A DNA stretch of 35,375 nucleotides from Marinilabiliaceae bacterium. Lineage in GTDB: Bacteria > Bacteroidota > Bacteroidia > Bacteroidales > Marinilabiliaceae. The notes beneath the pieces are model-generated. The model saw only the letters and a program-made list of their open reading frames with translations. It was not told where the DNA came from and ran no database searches. Shown piece after piece: positions 7,998 through 16,400 of the stretch. Every line of letters starts with the position of its first letter. Position 1 is the stretch's first letter. Location of the stretch: the NCBI GenBank assembly GCA_016342595.1, contig JAEINY010000040.1, positions 1 to 35,375 of the forward strand. The letters run 5' to 3'. Position numbers and translations under genes: made by a program.

Positions 7998-10112
7998 ATG
8001 ATAAAAAAGAATCTGTTTTTTCTGTTTTTTTTGTTTGGAGTTGGAGCTGGGCTTCAGGCAGAATCGCGAAAAGTAATTGCCTTTAATGATAAGTGGCAAT
8101 TTAAGAAAGGGCCTTTTCCCAAGGAGCAAATTGTATTTATGGGGCGATGGGATCAGAAATGGCAATCGGTAAGCTTACCTCATACCTGGAATGCCAAGGA
8201 TATGCAGTTGGAGCATAACAAGTTCTATGCAGGAGAGGCCTATTATAAAAAGAGCTTTTTAGTTGATCACCATTTAAAAGATAAACAGGTTTTCATCAAG
8301 TTTGAGGGTGTGGGCCAGGTGGCTGATTTGTATGTGAATGACAAATTTATAGGCAAACATAAGGGCGCATATTCAGCTTTTTCGTATGATATCACTGCCG
8401 CATTGGTGTTCGGTGAAGAGAATGAGTTCTTAGTAAAAGCTGATAATGCAGCGCGTCCCGATGTGATACCTGTTAATCACAGCTTATTTGGTGTTTATGG
8501 TGGTATCTACAGGCCAGTGTGGTTGATTGTGACAGAAAAAGCCCATTTTGCCGTGACGGATCACGCATCGTCAGGTGTCTATGTTTCGCAAAGCAACGTG
8601 AGTAGAAAACAGGCCGATGTTGAAGTAAAGATGAAACTGGCCAATGAAGAGCTGCAGCCTACACAGTTAACACTGGAAACATTGATTTTTAATGCCGATG
8701 GGAAAAGAGTTCAGAAAAGTGTTTCTGATATTGAGTTGCAAGCTTCCGGCTTGCAGTCTTTTACGCATCGATTAAAGATACGTCAACCGCATTTATGGCA
8801 GGGACGAAAAGATCCTTATCTCTATAAAGTGGTTTGCCAGCTCAAGGACAATGGTGAGGTGATTGATGAAGTGGTTCAACCTTTGGGTTTACGAAAGGTC
8901 GAGGTAGTGGCCGGTAAAGGTGTTTTCTTGAATGGTGAAAAGTATCCCATGTATGGAGTGTGTCGTCATCAGGATTGGTGGGAGATAGGTAGTGCTTTAC
9001 AGAACCACCATCACGATGCCGATTTGGCCATGATTATGGAGATTGGAGCCACCACCATTCGTTTAGCCCACTATCAGCAATCGGATTATATCTATTCAAA
9101 ATGTGATAGTTTAGGTTTATTAATATGGGCTGAAATACCATTTGTAAATCGTGTCACCGGAGATGAAGCCGCCAATGCCAAAGAGCAGCTTCGGGAACTT
9201 ATCCGTCAAAGCTTTAACCATCCTTCTATTTATATTTGGGGATTGCACAATGAAGTGTATCGTCCACAAGATTACACAGCGCACTTAACACAAGATTTGC
9301 ATGACCTGGCAAAAACAGAAGATCCAGGGCGTTATACTGTAACCGTGAGTGGTTACGGACACATGGAACATCCCGTTAATATGAATGCGGATATTCAGGG
9401 TATGAATCGCTATTTTGGATGGTATGAAAAAACCATTGAATCCATTGAGCAATGGGCCATTGACTTGGAACAAAAATATCCCAATCAAAAGTTAATGTTA
9501 ACCGAGTATGGAGCTGACTCCAATATTCATCATCAAACGGAGTACATTGGTAATACGATCAAGTGGTATGGCGACTATTTTCCGGAAACGTATCAAACAA
9601 AAATGCATGAGGTGCAGTGGGGGGTGATCGCAAAGCACCCTTATATCACTGCTTCTTATTTGTGGAATATGTTTGATTTTGCTGTGCCAATGTGGAAACG
9701 TGGTGGGGTGGAAGCCCGAAACTTGAAAGGTATAGTCACCATTGATCGGAAAGTGAGAAAGGATGCTTTTTATTGGTATAAGGCCAATTGGAGTGAGGAA
9801 CCTGTTGTTTATATGACCCAGCGACGCAATACAGATCGCGAAAAGAAAACAACATCTGTCACCGTGTATTCAAATATTGGAGTGCCAACCATCAAGCTAA
9901 ACGGTAAAATTGTTTCCAACCATAAAATAGGAACGACCGATGTGCATTACATATTTGAAAATGTAGAATTAGAGGCAGGTGAAAATACAATTGAGGCTTC
10001 TGTAGTTAAGAACGGAACAAAAGTAAGAGATGAAATACATTGGATTTATTCGGGAGAGAAAAAACGGGAAAGTGAGTCATTCCTGAATAGTGAAGCGCAT
10101 TACGGGTTTTAA
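7998..10112 (+). CDS. Glycoside hydrolase family 2 (beta-galactosidase/beta-glucuronidase type)
   Basis: A 704-residue secreted or periplasmic retaining beta-glycosidase with a signal peptide (about residues 1-21, ending LQA). GH2 domains in order: jelly-roll sugar-binding domain (about 25-185), Ig-like domain (195-305), TIM barrel (310-600) and a C-terminal DUF4982-like domain (about 610-690). The acid/base is E419 in GLHNE and the nucleophile is E503 in LMLTEYGAD. The ATG at 7998 is preferred over a TTG two codons upstream because it directly begins MIKKN and the signal peptide. Beta-galactosidase or beta-glucuronidase are the usual activities of this architecture; the sequence alone does not decide. 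It follows SusD1 by 228 bp and precedes a fucosidase, suggesting joint trimming of imported side chains. Confidence 0.9.
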   Translation: MIKKNLFFLFFLFGVGAGLQAESRKVIAFNDKWQFKKGPFPKEQIVFMGRWDQKWQSVSLPHTWNAKDMQLEHNKFYAGEAYYKKSFLVDHHLKDKQVFIKFEGVGQVADLYVNDKFIGKHKGAYSAFSYDITAALVFGEENEFLVKADNAARPDVIPVNHSLFGVYGGIYRPVWLIVTEKAHFAVTDHASSGVYVSQSNVSRKQADVEVKMKLANEELQPTQLTLETLIFNADGKRVQKSVSDIELQASGLQSFTHRLKIRQPHLWQGRKDPYLYKVVCQLKDNGEVIDEVVQPLGLRKVEVVAGKGVFLNGEKYPMYGVCRHQDWWEIGSALQNHHHDADLAMIMEIGATTIRLAHYQQSDYIYSKCDSLGLLIWAEIPFVNRVTGDEAANAKEQLRELIRQSFNHPSIYIWGLHNEVYRPQDYTAHLTQDLHDLAKTEDPGRYTVTVSGYGHMEHPVNMNADIQGMNRYFGWYEKTIESIEQWAIDLEQKYPNQKLMLTEYGADSNIHHQTEYIGNTIKWYGDYFPETYQTKMHEVQWGVIAKHPYITASYLWNMFDFAVPMWKRGGVEARNLKGIVTIDRKVRKDAFYWYKANWSEEPVVYMTQRRNTDREKKTTSVTVYSNIGVPTIKLNGKIVSNHKIGTTDVHYIFENVELEAGENTIEASVVKNGTKVRDEIHWIYSGEKKRESESFLNSEAHYGF

Positions 10113-10172
10113 TAAATAGTTATAGTTGAAATTTTAGCCAATCTAAGCTGTTAATTGAATTGCTAATAACAT

Positions 10173-11603
10173 ATGATTTTGATGAAAAAACAATTTTTAA
10201 GCTTGCTTCTGATCTTGGGCTTTTGTTCGGGATTAGTGGCACAAGACACTAAAAAGGAAGTGAAATATGGTCAATATAATGGATTGCCTCGTCAGGATCA
10301 GGCCATGCAAAAATGGCGTGAGAATCGTTTAGGTCAGTTTATTCATTGGGGATTATATGCAATACCGGGCGGTGTTTGGAAAGATAAAACCTATGAAGGG
10401 GCTGCAGAATGGTTGCAGATTTCGGCTAAAGTACCACGTGAAGAGTGGGAACAATTGATTCACGATTTCTCCATTGAAAAATACGATCCTAATGAATGGG
10501 CTGCCATTGCCAAGGAGATGGGGGTAAAATATGTGACTATTACCACCAAACATCACGATGGTTTTTGTTTATGGCCCAGTAAATACACTGAGTTTGATAT
10601 TGAAGCCACGCCTTATAAAAAGGATTTATTGGGTGAATTTGTGAAAGCTTATACCAAAGCCGGTATTGATGTCAATTTTTATTATTCCATATTGGATTGG
10701 CGTCACACAGGATGGCGATACGATGTGAAATCAATAGAGGATGCCGAAGCTTTTGAAACATTAATGGAGTATTCAAAAAATCAACTTTTGGAGTTGATTG
10801 AACGGTATCCGGAGGTGAAAGGATTTTGGTTTGACGGTACCTGGGATAAATCCTGGAAGTTGAATGGTAAGTTCTCTTATGAACTGGAAAAAGCCATGAA
10901 AGACAAAAGTCCGGGTTTAGTAGTGAGTAGTCGTATGCGAGCTGATGAATATGGGAAACGTCACATTGACAGCAACGGGCGATTAATGGGCGATTACTAT
11001 TCTGTATATGAGCGCCGCCTACCCCTTCCATGGGATGAAGAGATCACCAAAATGGATTGGGAATGTTGTATGACGGTTCCGGAGAATCAATGGGGCTATC
11101 ATCAGGATTGGAGCTTGAGTCACATCAAATCACCGTTGGAATTGACTGAGATGATTGTCCATGCGGTTTCTCAAAATGGTAATTTTTTATTGAATTTTGG
11201 TCCTATGGGTAATGGTGATATCCGTAAAGAGGAGCGATTTATTGCGAAAGAAATTGGTAAATGGATGGATGAGAACAGTGAGGCCATTTATGGTTGTGGT
11301 CCGTCTGGATTGCAAAAACAAGATTGGGGCTATTTCACCAAAAATAATAAAAGTGGTAAAGTATACATGAACGTATTCAATAACCCGGTTATTGGTAAAT
11401 ATCGTGTGAAACTAAAAAAGGGACAAACGCTAAAGAAGGCCAGTTTGATCGGTAAGCAATCAGAAGCACTACACCTTGAGCAAATCAGCAAGACGGTGTA
11501 TTTTGTAGTGCCAGCCAATGTGAATACGAAGGATCCGTTTGTGATCGTATTGGAGATTGAAGAGAAAGAGTCACGTAAATTTCACCAAAAGGCATTGACT
11601 TAG
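10173..11603 (+). CDS. GH29 alpha-L-fucosidase
   Basis: A 476-residue retaining exo-fucosidase with a signal peptide (MKKQFLSLLLILGFCSGLVA). The catalytic (beta/alpha)8 barrel begins with RLGQFIHWGLYAIPGG and carries the family hallmark KYVTITTKHHDGFCLW. The nucleophile is D221 in GFWFDGTW. QNGNFLLNFGPMGNG near residue 340-355 is the barrel-end motif. A small beta-sandwich follows at about 385-465. It releases L-fucose from glycan termini, probably in the periplasm. A second ATG three codons in (10182) may be the true start. It lies 60 bp after GH2 with no terminator between them and is followed by a strong intrinsic terminator, so it ends the first transcription unit. Acid/base assignment and the GH29-A/B subfamily were not attempted. 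Confidence 0.94.
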   Translation: MILMKKQFLSLLLILGFCSGLVAQDTKKEVKYGQYNGLPRQDQAMQKWRENRLGQFIHWGLYAIPGGVWKDKTYEGAAEWLQISAKVPREEWEQLIHDFSIEKYDPNEWAAIAKEMGVKYVTITTKHHDGFCLWPSKYTEFDIEATPYKKDLLGEFVKAYTKAGIDVNFYYSILDWRHTGWRYDVKSIEDAEAFETLMEYSKNQLLELIERYPEVKGFWFDGTWDKSWKLNGKFSYELEKAMKDKSPGLVVSSRMRADEYGKRHIDSNGRLMGDYYSVYERRLPLPWDEEITKMDWECCMTVPENQWGYHQDWSLSHIKSPLELTEMIVHAVSQNGNFLLNFGPMGNGDIRKEERFIAKEIGKWMDENSEAIYGCGPSGLQKQDWGYFTKNNKSGKVYMNVFNNPVIGKYRVKLKKGQTLKKASLIGKQSEALHLEQISKTVYFVVPANVNTKDPFVIVLEIEEKESRKFHQKALT

Positions 11604-11628
11604 GAGACGTATAGTATTAGTATAAGAT

Positions 11629-11665
11629 ATGGAGGTACTGCAATGTTACCTCCATTTTTTTTTTT
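11629..11665 (+). terminator. Strong Rho-independent terminator after GH29
   Basis: ATGGAGGTA (11629-11637) pairs perfectly with TACCTCCAT (11647-11655) across a 9-nt loop, followed by an 11-T run (11655-11665). It separates the sigma/anti-sigma-linked unit from the GH88 gene. Confidence 0.92.
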
Positions 11666-11705
11666 GGCCTCCTATCTCATTCTGTAAAAATATCTGGTGA
11701 AAAAT

Positions 11706-11756
11706 ATACATATGTTGCAATTAGACAACATATGTATTCCAAATACAACATGTATG
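11706..11756 (+). promoter_or_regulatory. Candidate HTCS operator upstream of GH88 (three ACAT sites, 20-bp period)
   Basis: ATACATATGTTG (11706-11717) and CAACATATGTAT (11726-11737) are a perfect 12-bp inverted repeat with an 8-bp spacer. CAACATGTATG follows at 11746-11756. Read as direct repeats, ACAT begins at 11708, 11728 and 11748, exactly 20 bp apart, two helical turns, as expected for AraC-type DNA-binding domains on one face of the helix. The same spacing recurs upstream of PL8/HTCS. The array ends where the -33 element would be. Confidence 0.65.
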
Positions 11757-11780
11757 CACAAATCCGCTACTTATATATAA

Positions 11781-11788
11781 TATTTTTG
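11781..11788 (+). promoter_or_regulatory. GH88 -7 promoter element without a -33 element
   Basis: TATTTTTG matches the TAnnTTTG consensus exactly. No TTTG occurs 19-21 bp upstream; that position is taken by the edge of the ACAT array. A good -7 with no -33 is typical of promoters that need an activator. Confidence 0.55.
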
Positions 11789-11839
11789 CTGGTACTTGAA
11801 TTACTTTTATGAAGGTATGTTAAGGGTGATCCCCTTGCT

Positions 11840-13069
11840 ATGGTTTTAAAAAGATTTAAAATATTTTGGCATATGAGAAGGAGTGTTTTTTTTTTGATGA
11901 TTGTCGGGTTGGTTGGGGGATGTCAGGAAAAGGCAGAAGAACTAAACGTCGATCACGTTTTAAAACAGTCGGAAATACAATTAATGTATCAGCTAAAGCG
12001 GATTGATCAGATAACAACGAAAAAGCTGATTTCCCCCCGTTCGGTTGATGAGCAGGGCACCTTACATATGGTGCCTGTTTGGGAGTGGACCGTCGGTTTT
12101 TTTCCGGGTTCATTGTGGATGATGTATGATTATACTCAAGATGAATTTTGGCGGCAGAAGGCAGAAGCATTCACTACTGCATTGGAGTCCCAGCAGTACA
12201 ATAACCGGACGCACGATACTGGTTTTATGATGTATTGCAGTTATGGAAAAGGATGCGCCTTGACTAGTGATTCTACTTATAGAGCGATACTCATTCAATC
12301 GGCTAAATCGTTAGCCTCACGTTATAATGATCAAGTGAAAGCAATAAAGTCATGGAATCATGGTAAAGATAAATGGCAATTTCCGGTCATTATCGATAAT
12401 ATGATGAATCTGGAGTTGCTGTTTTGGGCTGCCAAAGCAACTGGTGATAGCACTTTTAGGAATATTGCTATAAATCATGCCATGGTTACATTAGAGCATC
12501 ATTATCGTATGGATAACAGTTCTTATCACTTAGTTGATTTTGATCCGAAAACGGGGCATGTGATTAAAAAAGAAACGGTTCAGGGATTGGCTAACGAATC
12601 AGCCTGGGCGCGTGGGCAGGCTTGGGGATTATATGGTTATACCTTGTGTTATCGTGAAACAGGTATACCGATGTTTTTAACCCAAGCTGAAAAAATTGCG
12701 GATTATATCATGCATCACCCGGCAATTACAGCTGATAAAATACCCTTGTGGGATTATGATGTAACATCCAAAGCAGATACACCACGTGATGCATCTGCAG
12801 CTGCTGTCACGGCATCCGCGTTATTTGAGTTGGCACAGTATTCTGATAAGAGTAAAACCTATCGAACCTTTGGTAAGGAGATTGTTAGTAGTTTGGCAAG
12901 TAGCTCGTACTTTGCAGAGGCTAAGACCAATGAAGGGTATTTGCTGAAACACTCCACTGGATCGATGCCGCATGGTAATGAAATTGATGTGCCATTGGTT
13001 TATGCTGATTATTATTTTATTGAAGCATTATTACGCTTGAAAAAGTTGGAGAAAAACTTAGGGAACTAA
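11840..13069 (+). CDS. GH88 unsaturated glucuronyl hydrolase, lipoprotein
   Basis: A 409-residue (alpha/alpha)6-barrel enzyme that hydrates and removes the 4,5-unsaturated uronic acid left at the non-reducing end by polysaccharide lyases. The two family aspartates are visible: D126 in HDTGF and D186 in DNMMNLELLFW, with spacing close to D88/D149 of Bacillus UGL. QGLANESAWARGQAWGLYGY is the third signature block. A lipobox LVGGC puts the lipidated cysteine at residue 28 of this reading. The ATG at 11873 (MRRSVFFLMIVGLVGGC) gives a more ordinary signal peptide and may be the real start. It stands alone between two terminators with its own putative HTCS-controlled promoter. It would act on the products of the PL8 lyase encoded beyond the HTCS. 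Confidence 0.92.
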   Translation: MVLKRFKIFWHMRRSVFFLMIVGLVGGCQEKAEELNVDHVLKQSEIQLMYQLKRIDQITTKKLISPRSVDEQGTLHMVPVWEWTVGFFPGSLWMMYDYTQDEFWRQKAEAFTTALESQQYNNRTHDTGFMMYCSYGKGCALTSDSTYRAILIQSAKSLASRYNDQVKAIKSWNHGKDKWQFPVIIDNMMNLELLFWAAKATGDSTFRNIAINHAMVTLEHHYRMDNSSYHLVDFDPKTGHVIKKETVQGLANESAWARGQAWGLYGYTLCYRETGIPMFLTQAEKIADYIMHHPAITADKIPLWDYDVTSKADTPRDASAAAVTASALFELAQYSDKSKTYRTFGKEIVSSLASSSYFAEAKTNEGYLLKHSTGSMPHGNEIDVPLVYADYYFIEALLRLKKLEKNLGN

Positions 13070-13363
13070 TCGGTTACCATCTTGCACTCATTGTTCGGTA
13101 TGTTAAAAAGTTCCGTAATTTGTAAAACCACGCGTGGTTAGCCTCATAATCACCTGTCATTTGGCAGTAAATCACGCTTCATTTGCTTCAATGCCACGTG
13201 TTGTTATTGTCAGGTGCATGCGTGATTCACATCCGTATCACACTGCTTTTTCGAGAACGCGAACTGTTGGGAGATGGGAAATGAAATAGTGTTGATGAGT
13301 CAAATAGAAGATGCCAGGTTTTCAGGCTACTGGTGCTATAACAAAGCATTTGAAATGATTAAT
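13070..13363. other. Gene-free stretch with nested inverted repeats
   Basis: No convincing gene is present. It holds a perfect 14-bp palindrome AACCACGCGTGGTT (13126-13139). It also holds two interleaved pairings: CACCTG (13151-13156) with CAGGTG (13211-13216), and AATCACGC (13170-13177) with GCGTGATT (13220-13227). The order a-b-a'-b' would be an H-type pseudoknot if both form in RNA. It lies in the 3' region of the GH88 transcript before its terminator. Confidence 0.45.
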
Positions 13364-13407
13364 GCGGGAGGTGATTCTAATTATAGAATTCATTTCCCGC
13401 TTTTTTT
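13364..13407 (+). terminator. Rho-independent terminator downstream of GH88
   Basis: GCGGGA (13364-13369) pairs with TCCCGC (13395-13400). The inner arms ATTCTA and TAGAAT pair perfectly. A run of seven T follows (13401-13407). It ends plus-strand transcription just before the convergent 3' end of the HTCS gene. Confidence 0.85.
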
Positions 13408-13423
13408 GTGTTGGAGCTTTTAT

Positions 13424-16400
13424 TTAAAGGAGGGTATTGTTTGACTGATCTTGATTGTTGGTGCTTTGTTGGATTTCCTTCATTATTTCTTTAGGGCTTT
13501 TTTGGAAGTGCTTTTTAAAACATCTTGAGAAATAAGTATGCGTATTGAATCCAACTAAATAGGAGATTTCATTGATGTTGTATTCTCCCGATTTCATCAG
13601 TTCCAGTGCTTTTTCTAAGCGATAGGTGCGGATGTATTCTGTGGTTGAATAATTGGTTAAACTCTTAAGTTTACGATGGAGATGGCTTCGGCTAATGCCT
13701 ATTTCATTGGTAAATACTTCTACATCTAATTCTTCATTGGTTAAATTGGCTTCAATAATTTTATTCAGTTTTGATAGGAAATAATTATCCAATCCGGAAG
13801 TACTCCCGGTTTGAGTATCCAATGTTTTTGCAAAATGTTCGCTTAGTTTTTGACGTTGAACAAGCAGGTTATTTACTTGCGCCATCAGAAAGACATCCTG
13901 GAAAGGTTTGCTTACATAGGCATCCGCACCAATGGTCACACCTTTAAGTTTATGTTCGATAGATGAAAGGGCTGTGAGAAGGATCACCGGAATGTGACTA
14001 ATAGCCATATCACTTTTTATCGTTTGGCACAGTTCCATCCCATCCATTTCTGGCATCATAACATCTGAAATTACCAGATCAAAGTGAGTATCAAGCAGAA
14101 GTTCAAGTGCTTTTTTGCCATCAGGAGCTGTTTGCACCGTATAGTTTTTTTCTAAAATTTTCCGTATATAGTTGCGAAGGTCGGTATTATCTTCAACCAC
14201 AAGAATGATCTTGTCAAATTGAGGTGGAATTGACTTAGGCTCTAACAGAGTCGTTTGCGGTGTGTCCGGTTGCATCCATTCCTGGCTGGCAGGTACTACA
14301 TTTTCTGTTAGGATGTTTTCTTGTTTAAGGGGAAGTATAATCTGAAACAAGCTTCCTTTAGTGGGTGAGCTATAGACTGAAATTTGGCCCCGATGCATTA
14401 AGGTGTACTCCAGGCACATTGAAAGACCAATACCTGTGCTGCCTTTGCGTGGATTTTTACCCCGTTCAAAGCGGTTGAATATACGCTTCAGTTCTTCCTG
14501 ATCAATGCCCATGCCCGTGTCTGAGATGATTATAGAGATGTTTTCTTCTTCAGGTACCTGACCAAAGGAAATGGAGTTTTCATACTCTTCTTTATAGGAG
14601 AGAGATATTTCCGGATAATAAGCTATTTCAATGTTTCCATTTTCTGGTGTGAATTTGAAAGCATTGGATAACAGATTAATCAGCATGAAATCCAGTTTTT
14701 CACTATCGGCTTCCAGTAACATCTTGGTGCCCTTGTGATAAGTGAAAGTAATATTTTTGGTTTTAGCTTCGGTACTAAAGTTTAAGGTGCGCTCATGAAT
14801 GAAGGAGTCCAGATCAAGTTCGCTCACGGTTAATTTTTCTTTACCCCGTTCCAGTTTTCGCAAATCCATCAATTGATTAATCAATGTCATCATGCGCGTG
14901 GCATTGCGGTGAACAACCTGTATTAAATGCTGTTGATCAGGGGGTAATGAGTTGTCTTTCAGGAGGGTGTTGACGGGACCTAAAATGAGGGATAGAGGTG
15001 TTCGGAATTCATGTGATACATTGGTGAAGAATTTTAATTTCAGGTCATTGAGTGCTTCTGCTTGACGGGTTTGATTGCGCTCTTCCTGGATCATGTTTTC
15101 CAATCGGATGCGTTTTTTTATAATCCGGAAAATGTATCCGATAATCAATGCAATAATAAATAGATAGCCCAGTATTGTAATGTTTTGAGCAAAAAAAGGT
15201 TTGGGGATGGTAATTTGGATACTGGCAGGCTGTTGGCACCATAAGCCATCATTGTTACAACTCTTGACCTCAAAAGTGTAATGGCCCCAATCCAGGTTGG
15301 TAAATAGGACGTTAGCCTCCCCGTTTGTTTCAATCCAGTCATCGTAATGATTGACCAGACGATACTTATATTGATTTTTTTCAGATACAAGATAGTTGTC
15401 ACAAGTGAATTCGAAACTAAGTGTGCGTTGAAAATGCTTGAGTTTCATTTCCTGACTTACAGTATCATTATTGGTTACCAGTGGATATTTAATCGTTTGA
15501 TTATTGATAGTGATCTTGTTGATAGTTACCTGAGGCTCGCGCTTATTGAATTTGACCTGGTTGGGGTCAATGGTGGAGAAACCCTGGGTACCACCAAAAT
15601 ATATCGTTCCGCTTTCATCTTTAAAAATCGCATTGGGCTTAAACCAGTTACCTTGTATGCCATCTTCTTTTGTGAAGCGGCGTGTCGTATTGGTGATAAT
15701 GTCATGCAAAATCAAGCCGTCATTAGTTGTAATCCACAAATTGCTTTTTGAATCTTTTATAATGCCATATACATCTTTTTTTTTGAGTAAACCATTGGCG
15801 TTGAAATGAGTAAACGAATCCGTCTGATGGTTGTATATATTAATACCTGATATGCGGGTGCCAATCCAAACTTCATCGGGAAAAGGTTGGGAGATGGAGT
15901 AAATGTAGTCGTTTCGAATAGGTGATCCTGGCGTGTAACCAAATACTTCAGATGTGCCGTTTTTCAAGTTCACCTTATTTAAACTATTGACCGTTCCTAT
16001 CCAAAGGTAGTTGTGAGTATCTTTATAGAGAGCTTTTATGTAAGGATTAGAGAGGTGAAGTTTTCCATAATAAAGAGAATCAGGATAAAGCATTCTTCGT
16101 TGCCTGAGGTGATAAAAATGAAGCCCACCTCCATGGGTGCCAATCCAGATACCTGAATCCACCGGTGTTAATGCATAAACGTCATTATGTAAAAGGCTTT
16201 GGCCAGTTTTCCCATCTTGTTTGAAGTTAGTGTATCGTGTGGTACCAGCCGCTTTATACCATAGGCCGTCTTTATTGGTGGCCACCCAATGACCATTCTG
16301 AACATCAAAGCACTGGTCTTTAATGTTTAGTTTTGGATTTTGAGGTGATACCGTTACTGGAGTGAACGACTGTGTTTGTCTGTCGAATAGATTCATACCC

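Noticed and set aside
7998..13069. Sulfatase or sugar kinase/isomerase genes expected in a glycosaminoglycan PUL
   Set aside because: Looked for the C/S-x-P-S-R sulfatase motif and fucose/uronate catabolic genes among the ORFs; none present in the window.
13273..13443. 56-codon plus-strand open frame (MGNEIVLMSQIEDARF...)
   Set aside because: It runs through the GH88 terminator hairpin and its T-run and overlaps the 3' end of the HTCS gene. No recognisable motif.
15347..15751. 134-codon plus-strand frame antisense to the HTCS
   Set aside because: Shadow of the HTCS coding sequence; no protein-like motif or promoter.
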